From Streptosporangium oxazolinicum (GTDB taxonomy: Bacteria; Actinomycetota; Actinomycetes; Streptosporangiales; Streptosporangiaceae), in NCBI RefSeq assembly GCF_039537505.1, contig NZ_BAABAQ010000020.1:62001-126000 (forward strand): DNA of 64,000 nucleotides, given 5' to 3'. Positions 41,684-49,870 of the stretch are shown one piece after another. The translations under genes were made by a program, and so were the position numbers. The stretch's first letter is position 1. Every line of letters starts with the position of its first letter. Under the pieces are notes generated by a model. It saw only the letters and a list, made by a program, of their open reading frames with translations. It searched no databases and was not told the origin of the DNA.

Positions 41684-42880
41684 GTGACTATCGACTCCTT
41701 GACCCCCCTGGCCCCTGCGGGGCAGCCTCCGCTGATCTTCCAGCGGATGGCTGGCGTGATGGCTGACATCAAGCCGATCGCCATGAACGGTGAGAACAAA
41801 GAGGTGGGCTACAAGTTCCGTAGCATCGAGGACGTGATGAACGCCGTCCACGCGGCGCTGGTCAAGCACGAGGTCCTCCCGATCCCGCACAAGGTGGTGG
41901 AGCGGAACGTCTACGAACGGGGGCGTGAGACGGGGCGCCCGGCGGGCCGTCAGGCTCAGACCGGTCCCGTGGTCGTGGTGGCGCAGGCGGTCTACCAGTA
42001 CCGCTTCTACACGGTTGATGGCTCGTTCATCGAAGCTGAGATCCCTGCGGAGGCCACCGACACCGCGGACAAGGCGACGAACAAGACGCTGACGGCCGCC
42101 TACAAGTACCTGCTGCTCCAGTCGTTCGCGATCCCGTTCGAGGCGACGATGCCGCGCGGCAGCGGCGGCATGTACGACGGCGACGCCGACCACATCGAGC
42201 GGCCGGGCGAGCAGTTCGCCGAGCAGCCCGCCGGGCAGCGTCAGGCCCCGGCGCCTGCTCCGGAGCCGCCGTACAAGCCCAACAACAAGCGCGCGGTTGC
42301 GGCGTTCGTCAATCGCATCGGCAAGGGCACGACGGAGCCGGAGCTGGACGAGGCCGAGCGGGACCTGCGCGAGATGTCGGCGAAGAGGCATCTCAGCGAG
42401 GGCGACAAGAAGTATGTGTGGAACCTGCTTGAGAAGCGGCGGGGGAACCTGGGGCTGCCGCTGGGCCCGGCGGAGAGCCGGGGGCAGGGCGAGGGTGGCC
42501 AGGCGCCCGCCGCCCCGGCTGCGCCGCCCGCTGAGCCTGCGGCGGCGCCTGCCGAGCAGGAGGAGCCGTCGGCCGAGCCGGACGCCGGGCCCGCCCCGGG
42601 CGAGCCGAGCGCGCCGCAGGGCGAAGGGTTCGTGCCGGACGACGCCGATGCCGTCGAGCTGTTCGGCCAGGAGATCGCCGGGGTGAGCGGTGAGGCCGCC
42701 GTCGCCCAGCTCGACAGCATCGAGACCACCCTCCACCAGCTCAAGAAAGACCAGGAGCTGACGGCTGGGGACCACGCGCACCTGATGGAGACGCTCCGGC
42801 TCAGCCGGGTGTCGCTGGGCCTGCCCGAGGGGTCGTCCTGGCAGCCGCCGGTTCTGGCGGGGGCGGGGGTGGCCGAATGA
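41684..42880 (+). CDS. Erf-family single-strand annealing recombinase
   Basis: GTG 41684 follows GGAAGGA. The 398-residue protein has the ERF core (MAGVMADIKPIAMNGENKEVGYKFRSIEDVMNAVHAALVKHEVLPIP, EATDTADKATNKTLTAAYKYLLLQSFAIPFE). A Pro/Glu/Ala linker and a repeated helical end (RAVAAFVNRIGKGTTEPELDEAERDLREM, LDSIETTLHQLKKDQEL) follow. It anneals homologous single strands during phage recombination. It heads the replication-type operon. Confidence 0.8.
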   Translation: MTIDSLTPLAPAGQPPLIFQRMAGVMADIKPIAMNGENKEVGYKFRSIEDVMNAVHAALVKHEVLPIPHKVVERNVYERGRETGRPAGRQAQTGPVVVVAQAVYQYRFYTVDGSFIEAEIPAEATDTADKATNKTLTAAYKYLLLQSFAIPFEATMPRGSGGMYDGDADHIERPGEQFAEQPAGQRQAPAPAPEPPYKPNNKRAVAAFVNRIGKGTTEPELDEAERDLREMSAKRHLSEGDKKYVWNLLEKRRGNLGLPLGPAESRGQGEGGQAPAAPAAPPAEPAAAPAEQEEPSAEPDAGPAPGEPSAPQGEGFVPDDADAVELFGQEIAGVSGEAAVAQLDSIETTLHQLKKDQELTAGDHAHLMETLRLSRVSLGLPEGSSWQPPVLAGAGVAE

Positions 42881-43434
42881 GCGCCGCCCTGGGCCGCACA
42901 GACGGCTCCCGGGTGTTCCTCGCGGGCCGCGTGCTGGAAGCGATCGCCGGGAAGCTGATCGCCCGGGGGCAGGCCGCGCTGAACGCCACCGGCGAGCACG
43001 ACGTGCCGGTGCTGCCGGTCGGGGACCGCCAGAGCGGCTACCTCGGCCGTCACCGGATGGGCCGGGTCCTGATGGCTGACGGGAAGGTCACCGTGTCGTT
43101 GGAGGCCGATCACCCGGCGGCGGTGGCGTGGGCGCTGGGCCGCGACCACTACCGGGCCCACGTGATCACCTACCAGGCGCTCGCGCCGTCGCTGGTGGAG
43201 CAGCTCAAGGCCCACGCCAAGACCACCGGGGAGCCGGTGGACAAGAACGGCGAGATCGTGCCCGGCCTGACGATCCGCACCGGGCAGCCGACGCCGACCA
43301 AGGAGCTCGACGCCGAGTTCATGGAGCAGCTGCTCGCGGACGAGCAGATCGACGCCCTCGTGGAGGCGCTGCTGTCCGGCCGGGCGACCCTGCCCGGCCT
43401 GCCCGCCCCGATCCTCGAAGGGAGCTCGTCGTGA
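42877..43434 (+). CDS. Uncharacterised protein following Erf
   Basis: ATGA overlap with erf. The 185-residue protein has helices and an acidic C-terminus (LDAEFMEQLLADEQIDALVEALL) and no known motif. Neighbours of recombinases often encode exonucleases or single-strand binding proteins, but I see no catalytic residues. Function unknown. Confidence 0.5.
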   Translation: MSAALGRTDGSRVFLAGRVLEAIAGKLIARGQAALNATGEHDVPVLPVGDRQSGYLGRHRMGRVLMADGKVTVSLEADHPAAVAWALGRDHYRAHVITYQALAPSLVEQLKAHAKTTGEPVDKNGEIVPGLTIRTGQPTPTKELDAEFMEQLLADEQIDALVEALLSGRATLPGLPAPILEGSSS

Positions 43435-43724
43435 CCGGGGAGTCGCTGGAGGAGCTCGCGGAGATGGCCGCGAGAGGGTCGTGGGCCGAGCAGGGGGTGT
43501 GCGGGCAGGTCGATCCGGACCTGTTCTTCCCCGAGCCGACCGAGCGCGCCCAGGCCCGGGAGCAGTCCCAGCAGGCGCGGAAGGTCTGCCGCCGCTGCCC
43601 GGTGCGCCGCAAGTGCCTGCGCACCGCCCTGAACCGCCGGGAGCGGTTCGGGGTGTGGGGCGGCGCCACGGAGCAGGGGCGGCGCAAGCTGGAGTTCGTC
43701 GAGGACCTGGGGCGTGTGGCATGA
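43431..43724 (+). CDS. WhiB-family iron-sulfur protein
   Basis: GTGA overlap. The 97-residue protein has the four-cysteine pattern C24, C53, C56, C62 and GVWGG at 74-78. WhiB proteins bind a [4Fe-4S] cluster and act with the main sigma factor. Phage copies can reprogram host transcription. It lies between the Erf-associated gene and a zinc protein. Confidence 0.8.
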   Translation: MTGESLEELAEMAARGSWAEQGVCGQVDPDLFFPEPTERAQAREQSQQARKVCRRCPVRRKCLRTALNRRERFGVWGGATEQGRRKLEFVEDLGRVA

Positions 43725-44095
43725 GCCGCCGCAACCGCCGGATGCGGCCGGGCACGATCCGCCACGCCCGCAAGCCCCGGTGGTCGAAGAAGTCGCGGTG
43801 CCCGGAGACGGGCAAGGTCCGCTACACCTCGAAGGGGGAGGCGGCCTACTGGCGGTCGCGGCTGCACCTCGGGGACCGCAAGCAGGTCTACGTGTGCGAG
43901 CACTGCGGGTTCCGGCACCTGGGCCGCCCGTTCTGGCGGGGCACCCGCCGCCACTCGTGGGGGCAGTGTCCGGTGGATCCGTCTCCGGCGTATCGGTCGG
44001 AGGCGGCGGCTGCTGCTCAGGTGATCCGGATCGGCGGGGCGATGGTCGCGCCGTGCCGTGGTCACTGGCACGTCACCCCCCTCCCCGTCGTGTGA
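43721..44095 (+). CDS. Small basic zinc-finger-like protein
   Basis: ATGA overlap with whiB. The 124-residue protein is Arg/His-rich with VCEHCGFRHLGRPF as a zinc knuckle. Trp-rich and basic regions suggest nucleic-acid binding. It ends before a long untranslated region. Confidence 0.55.
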   Translation: MSRRNRRMRPGTIRHARKPRWSKKSRCPETGKVRYTSKGEAAYWRSRLHLGDRKQVYVCEHCGFRHLGRPFWRGTRRHSWGQCPVDPSPAYRSEAAAAAQVIRIGGAMVAPCRGHWHVTPLPVV

Positions 44096-44478
44096 CACAG
44101 ATCACACTGTTTGGGGCGAACGGAGACAGACGTTAGCCCTCGGCCCCTGGTGGTCTGCGCGGGCTCAACTCCGGGAGCGGCACCCGCCGCTCCCGGAGGA
44201 GGGCAGACCCGCCCGTCCACCGAGGGGACCTCCACATGATCGACACCTCCCCTGCCCCCGCCGGTCCCGGCGACCACACAGCCGGTTTGACCTGCGGAAA
44301 CACCGCGAATGGAATGGCCGAACAGGTGATCAATCCACTAGACTCGGCTATAGAACACAATATCGAAAGCGACAACGGCGACCCCCGAGAGGATCGCCGT
44401 CGCGGGCAGGAACAGGACGCAGCAACGTCCCCCTGCCTGCCTCACTCATCTACTGCAACGCAACATGAGGAGGCCACC
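44096..44478. other. Intergenic region with motif, hairpin and AT-rich stretch
   Basis: CGGAGACAGACGTTAGCCC at 44121-44139 is motif copy 10. CCGGGAGCGGC (44171-44181) pairs with GCCGCTCCCGG (44186-44196). TTGACC (44287-44292) and TGGAAT 17 bp later could be a promoter. A locally AT-rich segment lies at about 44330-44370. An in-frame ATG at 44236 exists but lacks support. Confidence 0.45.
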
Positions 44479-44769
44479 GTGAGCGTATCTGACGCTGCCC
44501 GTGGTTCTGGAGTAACCCGGCGTCCTTTTGTCTCGGTGATCCCGTCGGGGGTCCCCGCTGGGTTGTCGGCCCGCTCGTACGGCGTCTACTGCTACATGGT
44601 CGCGTCCGGCGCCGACTGGTTCACCGTGTCGTCCCTCATGGAGGTGTTCAGCGACCGGCGCGACGGGCTCAACACCACCATGAGTGAGCTGATCCGGGCC
44701 GGGCTGATTGCCTCCGTTGAGCGGCGCGAGAAGAACCTGGTCCGTCGTGGCTACCGGGTGGTGTCATGA
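44479..44769 (+). CDS. Winged-helix protein before replication initiator
   Basis: GTG 44479 follows GAGGAGG with 5-nt spacing. The 96-residue protein has a winged-helix stretch (SARSYGVYCYMVASGADWFTVSSLMEVFSDRRDGLNTTMSELIRAGLI). ATGA couples it to the next HTH gene. It may cooperate in initiation or control it. Confidence 0.55.
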   Translation: MSVSDAARGSGVTRRPFVSVIPSGVPAGLSARSYGVYCYMVASGADWFTVSSLMEVFSDRRDGLNTTMSELIRAGLIASVERREKNLVRRGYRVVS

Positions 44770-45896
44770 CGGTTGGGATGCGGCACCGCCGCCGCGCTGG
44801 CACCTACATGCCGCGCACGACCATCCGCGACACCGACCTGTCGTACCTGGCGCTGGGCCTGCTCACCTACTTGCTGGACCGCCCCAGGAACTGGCAGGTT
44901 CGCGGCGATGCGCTGGCGGCCGAGCGCGACGACCCCGAGGGCCGTGTGATGAAGGCGCTCGCGCGCCTTCGCGAGAAGGGCTACTACCGGCTGGAGCGGC
45001 GCCGTCTGCTGTCGGGCAAGTTCGCCATGGGTACCGCTGTGTCCGAGGACCCGGTGGAGGAGTGGATCGCCGACAACGCCGAGTTCGGCGGGAAGCCCGT
45101 TGACCTCGTGCAGCAGCCGGATGGCAGCTTCCTCGTGCTCCACAAGGACGGCTCGATGACGTCGGACGGGTTCGAGGATCTGGAGGACTTCGGCGACGAG
45201 CTGGAGGAATACGACGAGGACGAGGGCGATCCGGACGCCTATTCCCGGTTGTGGGATAACCCGGAGCCCGAGGATGCGGTTCCGGTTCAGCCGGAACCGC
45301 AAAAGCCGGACCCCGGTCAGCCGGACCCCGGTTCCCGCGGGCCCTTTAGAAGTACTGAGAAGAAGAACCGAGAAGAAAGTTCAGGTTCCTTCGCTAGCGC
45401 TCAGAAACCTGCGGGGAGCGCGCAGCAGCCGAGCCTTCTGGGTGACGACATCCCGCCCGCTCCAGCGGCCGAGACGCCGAAGAAGCGCCGCAACACCACC
45501 AAGGAGCGCACTCCCGAGGAGCAGGCACGTTTCGACCAGGCCGACGAGATCGCCCGTGGGTGGTGGGCGCGCTGCGACGTGCTCGGCATCCCGAACATCA
45601 AGCGCAGCAACAGCGGCGTCACAGGCTTCGTTGGGTTCCGCGCGATGATCGAGCGCACCCTCGCCGCTGACTGCGACGTCAACGAGATCAAGTGGGCGCT
45701 CGAAGACCTCCGCGACCCGTTCCCTAGCACCCCCCGGCTGACAAACGCCATTGGCAGGCGACGCGGCGCTGTCCCCCAGCAGAGCGGCTACGGCAAGCCC
45801 AACACCCGCGTCCACATCGACAACGTCCCCCAGGCCGAGCGCGACTTCGCCGCCGCCGCCTTCGGCGACACCCCCAAGAACGGAGTGTCCTGGTGA
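44766..45896 (+). CDS. Replication initiator-like protein (lambda O analogue)
   Basis: The 376-residue protein has an N-terminal winged helix (YLALGLLTYLLDRPRNWQVRGDALAAERDD..REKGYYRL). A Glu/Asp-rich middle, a Pro-rich linker (about 170-215) and a C-terminal helical domain (QADEIARGWWARCDVLGIPNIKR..FVGFRAMIERTL) follow. The linker is encoded by repeats and AT-rich DNA. The next gene is a DnaC-like loader. This is the lambda O-P arrangement: initiator with internal origin, then loader. Confidence 0.65.
   Translation: MTVGMRHRRRAGTYMPRTTIRDTDLSYLALGLLTYLLDRPRNWQVRGDALAAERDDPEGRVMKALARLREKGYYRLERRRLLSGKFAMGTAVSEDPVEEWIADNAEFGGKPVDLVQQPDGSFLVLHKDGSMTSDGFEDLEDFGDELEEYDEDEGDPDAYSRLWDNPEPEDAVPVQPEPQKPDPGQPDPGSRGPFRSTEKKNREESSGSFASAQKPAGSAQQPSLLGDDIPPAPAAETPKKRRNTTKERTPEEQARFDQADEIARGWWARCDVLGIPNIKRSNSGVTGFVGFRAMIERTLAADCDVNEIKWALEDLRDPFPSTPRLTNAIGRRRGAVPQQSGYGKPNTRVHIDNVPQAERDFAAAAFGDTPKNGVSW
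45277..45412 (+). other. Probable replication origin inside initiator gene
   Basis: CGGTTCCGG (45277-45285) and CCGGAACCG (45291-45299) form a perfect inverted repeat. Two CCGGACCCCGGT copies follow at 45306-45317 and 45321-45332. About 45345-45412 is unusually AT-rich and purine-rich (for example AGAAGTACTGAGAAGAAGAA) in a 70% GC surround. Lambda has iterons and an AT-rich unwinding element at this same place in its O gene. Confidence 0.55.
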
Positions 45897-46750
45897 ACCA
45901 GTCCCTCCGGCGGCCCAACCGCCCCGGTATCCCGGTCTCCCAGATCGAGACCACGCAGGTCGGCAACAACATGGCCCGCGTCGAAGCTGTCACCGGCCGC
46001 CCGCCCACGAGCCTCGCCCCCGTCCTGCGCGGCAAGGCCCAGCTCGACCCCGCCGAGATCGCCCGCATCGAAGCCCTCTACGCCGAAAGCGACCGCGCCT
46101 CCCACGAAAGCGCGCTCACCCGCCGCGAAGAAGGCCGCGCCCGCCTCTGGCACCGCCGAGTCCCGCAGAAGTACCGCACCGCCACCTACGACCAGTTCAA
46201 ACCCCAGCAGGACCCGACCGGCATGCACCTGGCCACCCGCACCAAGACGACCAACGCCGTCACGGCGTGGCTCGACGGCCCCCACCAGGGCCTCCTGCTC
46301 AAGGGCCCCTCCCGGCACGGCAAGTCCTACGCCGCCTACGCCATCGGCCACGCCGCCCGCGCCCGCGGCCTGTACGTCTCCGCCTGGTCCATGCCCATCC
46401 TCAACAAGGCACTGCGCGGCGACCTCGGCGAGAAGGAAGGCACCGCCGCCTGGACCGACGTCCTCGACTCCGATCTCCTCTACCTCGACGACATCGGCCG
46501 CGAAAACGTCACCAGGTGGACGACGGAGCAGCTCCACATCATCGCCGAGCACCGGCTCACCACCGGCGACGACGACGGCGACGGCGGCACCCGCACCTGG
46601 CCGCGCCGCACGATCACCTCGACCAACCTCGGCTACAGCGACCTCATCGAGCTCTACGGCGACCCCCTCGTCGAGCGGCTCCTCGAAGACGCGATGGTCG
46701 CCGTCATCGAAGGCCAGAAGCTGTCGGCCTTCGCCACCGACCCCTTCTAA
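45893..46750 (+). CDS. DnaC-like helicase loader ATPase
   Basis: GTG start overlapping the initiator stop. The 285-residue protein has Walker A GPSRHGKS at 138-145 and Walker B LLYLDDIG at 195-202, with an ITSTNLGYSDL sensor later. The N-terminal 90 residues are helical. It resembles DnaC/IstB-type ATPases that load the replicative helicase. It directly follows the initiator, as lambda P does O. Confidence 0.8.
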   Translation: MNQSLRRPNRPGIPVSQIETTQVGNNMARVEAVTGRPPTSLAPVLRGKAQLDPAEIARIEALYAESDRASHESALTRREEGRARLWHRRVPQKYRTATYDQFKPQQDPTGMHLATRTKTTNAVTAWLDGPHQGLLLKGPSRHGKSYAAYAIGHAARARGLYVSAWSMPILNKALRGDLGEKEGTAAWTDVLDSDLLYLDDIGRENVTRWTTEQLHIIAEHRLTTGDDDGDGGTRTWPRRTITSTNLGYSDLIELYGDPLVERLLEDAMVAVIEGQKLSAFATDPF

Positions 46751-46755
46751 CCCCC

Positions 46756-47310
46756 ATGGCCACCGACCACGAGAAGTACCGGGCCGCGCTGCGTGATCAG
46801 CAGCGCGCCCGGCACCCGGGGGTGCCGGTCCCGTACCGGATCACGGCCGCGCTCGACAGCCGAGACATGGACGGCCCCGAAGTAGACCGCGCCCTGGGCG
46901 GCGAAGAACCCATGGTCGATGACTGGGAAGCGGGCAAGACCGTCCCCACCCCTGAGCAGATCGAGGCCCTCGCTCGCCTCACCGCCTACCCCGTCGAGTT
47001 CTTCTACCTGCCCGCCCCACCGCCCATGATCGCGAACCTGTGCCGCCGCAGCGGCCCCCGCAAAGACCGCTGCCAGAAGGTCAACCTCGGCGGCCCACCC
47101 GCACCGGCCGCCCCCGTCATCCCCATGACCGGCCGCAGCCACGTCTGGGCATGCCGCGTCCCGACCTGTCCCACCCGCGGCAAACCCCACCCGGCCGCCA
47201 CCGCCCAAGCAGCCGCCGCCGGGTGGCGCCGCCACTACCTCACCGAGCACTACCAGGCACCCACCCCGAACCTGACCACCCCCCGACAACCCCCTACGGA
47301 GCTCTCATGA
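46756..47310 (+). CDS. XRE-like helix-turn-helix protein with Cys/His tail
   Basis: The 184-residue protein has an N-terminal HTH-like region (VDRALGGEEPMVDDWEAGKTVPTPEQIEALARLTAYPVEFFY). A C-terminal zinc-type segment (VWACRVPTCPTRGKPHPAATAQAAAAGWRRHYLTEHY) follows. It might bind DNA and act as regulator. It couples to the next gene by ATGA. Confidence 0.6.
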   Translation: MATDHEKYRAALRDQQRARHPGVPVPYRITAALDSRDMDGPEVDRALGGEEPMVDDWEAGKTVPTPEQIEALARLTAYPVEFFYLPAPPPMIANLCRRSGPRKDRCQKVNLGGPPAPAAPVIPMTGRSHVWACRVPTCPTRGKPHPAATAQAAAAGWRRHYLTEHYQAPTPNLTTPRQPPTELS

Positions 47311-47684
47311 CCACCCCCGCCCCCGCCACGCCGATCACCGGCTGGCGCACCATTGACTTCTCGCCCGCCACCGGCTGGCTGCTCGTCTACCTCAGCAACG
47401 ACGCCCCCGGCGGGTACTTCACCGTCCCAATGGTGGGCTGGCTCATCCAGGAGGAATGCGACCTCGACCCGGTCACCGACGCCCCGATTCTCCGCAAGGT
47501 CGCCCGGACCCGCGTCGTCGCCGGCGTCGCGTTCGACGGCGTCGTCGAGGAGGCCGACGCCGCGGAGAACTTCTGGCAGGCCCTCCCCATCAGCGCACCC
47601 GCCCCCACCGCCGAGGCGGCCAGGCAGGAAAGCGCCGAGCGGCGCCGACGCCTCGGCCCCGACCGGACCGGAAGGACCTCCTGA
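47307..47684 (+). CDS. Uncharacterised 125-residue protein
   Basis: ATGA overlap before, one-base TGATG after. The sequence has beta-rich segments (GWLLVYLSNDAPGGYFTVPMVGWLIQEE) and a basic C-terminal helix. Function unknown. Confidence 0.5.
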   Translation: MTTPAPATPITGWRTIDFSPATGWLLVYLSNDAPGGYFTVPMVGWLIQEECDLDPVTDAPILRKVARTRVVAGVAFDGVVEEADAAENFWQALPISAPAPTAEAARQESAERRRRLGPDRTGRTS

Positions 47685-47845
47685 TGCGCCGCACCTACCT
47701 CCTGCACGGCATCGGCTGGCTCCTGGCCACCGTCGCCATCGCCGTCCCGGTCATCTTCAACCTGTCCTGGTGGTCCATCCCGATCGTCATCTGCGCCTGG
47801 CTCGGCATCATGTCCCTGGCCCAGGCCGTCCTCAGCGACTACTGA
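47684..47845 (+). CDS. Small two-helix membrane protein
   Basis: The 53-residue protein contains two membrane helices (LLHGIGWLLATVAIAVPVIF and IPIVICAWLGIMSLAQAVL) with a short Trp-rich turn. TGATG links it to both neighbours, which supports translation. Function unknown. Confidence 0.6.
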   Translation: MRRTYLLHGIGWLLATVAIAVPVIFNLSWWSIPIVICAWLGIMSLAQAVLSDY

Positions 47846-48348
47846 TGACCCCCCTCGCCCCCGCCGCTTCGAGCCCGTGCCCGGCCTGCGGCGGCACCTT
47901 CCCCGGCGACGCCCCCGATGACTCCACCGTCTGCCGGTGCGGCATCTGGGCCGCCGCCCCCTGCCCCCTGAACGCTGGAGAGCCCATGGCCCCCACCGCC
48001 GCGATGACCCGCCGCGACGCCCAGATCTGCCGCCTCTACGCCGACCCCACCATCCTCATCGCCGACATCGCCGCCCGCTTCAACCTCTCCGCCCCCCGCA
48101 TCAGCCAGATCGCCCGCAAGAACAACCTGCCTCTGCGCTGCCCCACGAACGCGCCCAAGCGCGCCAACGGCGCCGAGATCCGCGAGGACTTCCTGGACGG
48201 GATGGACAAGTCGGCGATCGCCGCCAAGCACGGCGTGGTCCTCGACACCGTCACCTACCACCTGCGCGCCGCCGGCCTCATTCCCCCGCCCGTTCCCCGC
48301 GCCGTGGCGCGCGCTGCCAGCACGGCCCGCACCACCGTCGCGGCGTAA
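47845..48348 (+). CDS. Zinc-ribbon/HTH DNA-binding protein
   Basis: The 167-residue protein has an N-terminal zinc ribbon (CPACGGTFPG...CRCG). Two HTH units follow: QICRLYADPTILIADIAARFNLSAPRIS and IREDFLDGMDKSAIAAKHGVVLDTVTYHL. It resembles the HTH pair at 1073-2027 in style. It is followed by motif copy 11. Confidence 0.6.
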   Translation: MTPLAPAASSPCPACGGTFPGDAPDDSTVCRCGIWAAAPCPLNAGEPMAPTAAMTRRDAQICRLYADPTILIADIAARFNLSAPRISQIARKNNLPLRCPTNAPKRANGAEIREDFLDGMDKSAIAAKHGVVLDTVTYHLRAAGLIPPPVPRAVARAASTARTTVAA

Positions 48349-48368
48349 ACGCCGCGTTGACCCGCGAT

Positions 48369-48386
48369 CGGGCGCGGACACTACCC
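48369..48386 (+). promoter_or_regulatory. Repeated intergenic motif, copy 11
   Basis: CGGGCGCGGACACTACCC lies 20 bp after the stop and 25 bp before ATG 48412. Confidence 0.5.
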
Positions 48387-48411
48387 GTCCGCGCCCCGCA
48401 GGGTGCCCCCC

Positions 48412-48999
48412 ATGGACACCACCACCAGCACCCTGCCCGCGCCCACCTCCCACGAGGCCGACGACATGGCGTTCGGCCAGCTCGCCCGTCTCGTGGAACT
48501 CCGCCAGGACCCCACCCGCTACTCCATGACCATCGACGGCGAAGAATTCCCCTACCACACGGCGGCCGACGACACGATCGTGTCCGTCCCGTACCAGGGG
48601 CTGCCCTTCCTGACGTTCACGCTCCTCGCCGAGCACGTCCAGATCGACAACCGGCTGCACACCCTCAGGCGCCCGGTCTCCGAACCCTGGGACATCCCCG
48701 ACGCCACCGCCTCGCGGCCTCTGCGGGCGGGGAAGGCCTCCGGGTGGGCGGCACGCATGCGCGCCAAGCAGGCCGACACCATGATCGACGGGTACGCCTT
48801 CGCCGGCATCGTCCAGCTCCGCGGCTACGCCTTCAACTGGCAGATGACGATCGACGGCGAGGTCTTCCCCTACCGGCTGGCCCGGACGGCGTACATCCCC
48901 GTCACCACTGGTGAGATCCCCAAGGTCGAGATCACCCTCCCGGCCGAACGCATCACCATGGACCTGGCCGAGCGGCGCCCGGCCGCCGACTCCGGCTGA
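48412..48999 (+). CDS. Uncharacterised protein with internal duplication
   Basis: The 195-residue protein carries the same block twice: SMTIDGEEFPYHTAADDTIVSVPYQGLP.. (about 38-80) and QMTIDGEVFPYRLARTAYIPVTTGEIP.. (about 143-180), each followed by an E/I-rich strand. A helix-rich piece lies between. It may be a small beta-domain repeat protein. No function is assigned. Confidence 0.55.
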   Translation: MDTTTSTLPAPTSHEADDMAFGQLARLVELRQDPTRYSMTIDGEEFPYHTAADDTIVSVPYQGLPFLTFTLLAEHVQIDNRLHTLRRPVSEPWDIPDATASRPLRAGKASGWAARMRAKQADTMIDGYAFAGIVQLRGYAFNWQMTIDGEVFPYRLARTAYIPVTTGEIPKVEITLPAERITMDLAERRPAADSG

Positions 49000-49039
49000 C
49001 GCCTGGCCGCCGGTCGGCCAGGCGAGCTACCCTGACGGT

Positions 49040-49216
49040 ATGACCACCGCCGAGCAGACCCTCCGCCGCACCCCCGAGCAGGCCGCCGCCGGCCGCGCCG
49101 CCCTCATGGCCCTGCTCGGCCAGCCGCCCGCGGCCGAGGATCTCGACCTCGTCGCCCGCCGGGACATCGCCCTGGCCGCCCAGCTCGCCCCGCGCGCCGC
49201 CGCCCACGCGGAATGA
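49040..49216 (+). CDS. Possible antitoxin partner
   Basis: The 58-residue helical protein begins MTTAEQTLRRTPEQAAAGRAALMALL. Its stop overlaps the start of a PIN-like gene by 4 bp, a layout seen in VapBC pairs. No typical AbrB or RHH motif is seen, so the pairing is uncertain. Confidence 0.4.
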   Translation: MTTAEQTLRRTPEQAAAGRAALMALLGQPPAAEDLDLVARRDIALAAQLAPRAAAHAE

Positions 49217-49620
49217 TCGGCCTCGTCTTCGACGTCTCTGCGCTGCGCCTGTGGGGCGAGCAGGCCAGTCGATACCTGGAGGCCCTCGTATGGGCCCGCG
49301 CCACCCACACCGGCCACCTGGCCCCCCTGATCATCCCCACCCCCGCCCTGGTCGCCGCGCTCGCCGGAATCCGGCCGCCCGCCCGCGCCGTCCTGGACGT
49401 CCTGCTCGGCCTCGACATCCACATCGCCGAACCGCTCACCCCGGCGATCGCCCCGGCCATCGCCGACCTCATGCGCGCCGCCCGCACTTCTGCCCCCGAG
49501 GCGGTCACCGCGGCCGCCGTCGTCCACGCCGCGAAATCCCGCAACCTGCCGGTCTGCACCACCAACCCCTACCCGCTGCAGGCCCTGTGGCCCGACATCG
49601 TGATCGATCTAATCCCCTGA
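49213..49620 (+). CDS. PIN-domain-like protein with altered active site
   Basis: The 135-residue protein follows the PIN/VapC pattern: FDVSALRLWG, then IIPTPALVAALAGI, EAVTAAAVVHAAKSRNLPVCTTNPYPLQAL. Only Asp7 is clearly kept. The next expected glutamate appears replaced (PTPALVAA), and the last two acids are E and N. It may be a degenerate or inactive nuclease, or another fold. Confidence 0.45.
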   Translation: MIGLVFDVSALRLWGEQASRYLEALVWARATHTGHLAPLIIPTPALVAALAGIRPPARAVLDVLLGLDIHIAEPLTPAIAPAIADLMRAARTSAPEAVTAAAVVHAAKSRNLPVCTTNPYPLQALWPDIVIDLIP

Positions 49621-49630
49621 CCAGGCAAAA

Positions 49631-49649
49631 CGGGGGCAGACACTAACCT
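49631..49649 (+). promoter_or_regulatory. Repeated 19-bp intergenic motif, copy 12
   Basis: CGGGGGCAGACACTAACCT follows the PIN-like stop and precedes the terminator-like hairpin at 49662. Confidence 0.55.
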
Positions 49650-49661
49650 GTCGATCCCTGC

Positions 49662-49697
49662 AACCTTCCGGTGACGCCAGATCACCGGGAGGTTTTT
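49662..49697 (+). terminator. Terminator-like hairpin at gene start
   Basis: AACCTTCCGGTGA (49662-49674) pairs with TCACCGGGAGGTT (49682-49694), with one mismatch, and is followed by TTTT up to 49698. It ends immediately before ATG 49700, so it could act as an attenuator that also holds the ribosome site (GGGAGG). Confidence 0.65.
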
Positions 49698-49699
49698 TC

Positions 49700-49870
49700 A
49701 TGCCCCGCCCCAGCAGTCCGCGCCCCATCCAATGGCGGTGGTGGTGCCGCATCACCGGATGCCCCGTCGCCGGCCGCCGCTTCGCCGCGCCCTCCCGCGC
49801 CGCGGCCCTGGCCGACTTCGCCGGCCACTACCGCGACGGCCACACCGCGCCCGCGACGGCCGCGTCGTGA
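49700..49870 (+). CDS. 56-residue Cys/His peptide
   Basis: The peptide has WWCRITGCPVAGRRF followed by HYRDGH, a possible zinc site. It lacks a conventional upstream site other than GGGAGG inside the hairpin at 49662-49697. Its stop overlaps the start of the next gene (GTGA). Function unknown. Confidence 0.5.
   Translation: MPRPSSPRPIQWRWWCRITGCPVAGRRFAAPSRAAALADFAGHYRDGHTAPATAAS

Noticed and set aside
44236..44769. Longer version of the winged-helix gene starting at ATG 44236
   Set aside because: The first 81 codons are low-complexity and AT-rich, and the GTG at 44479 has a much better ribosome site and protein-like start.
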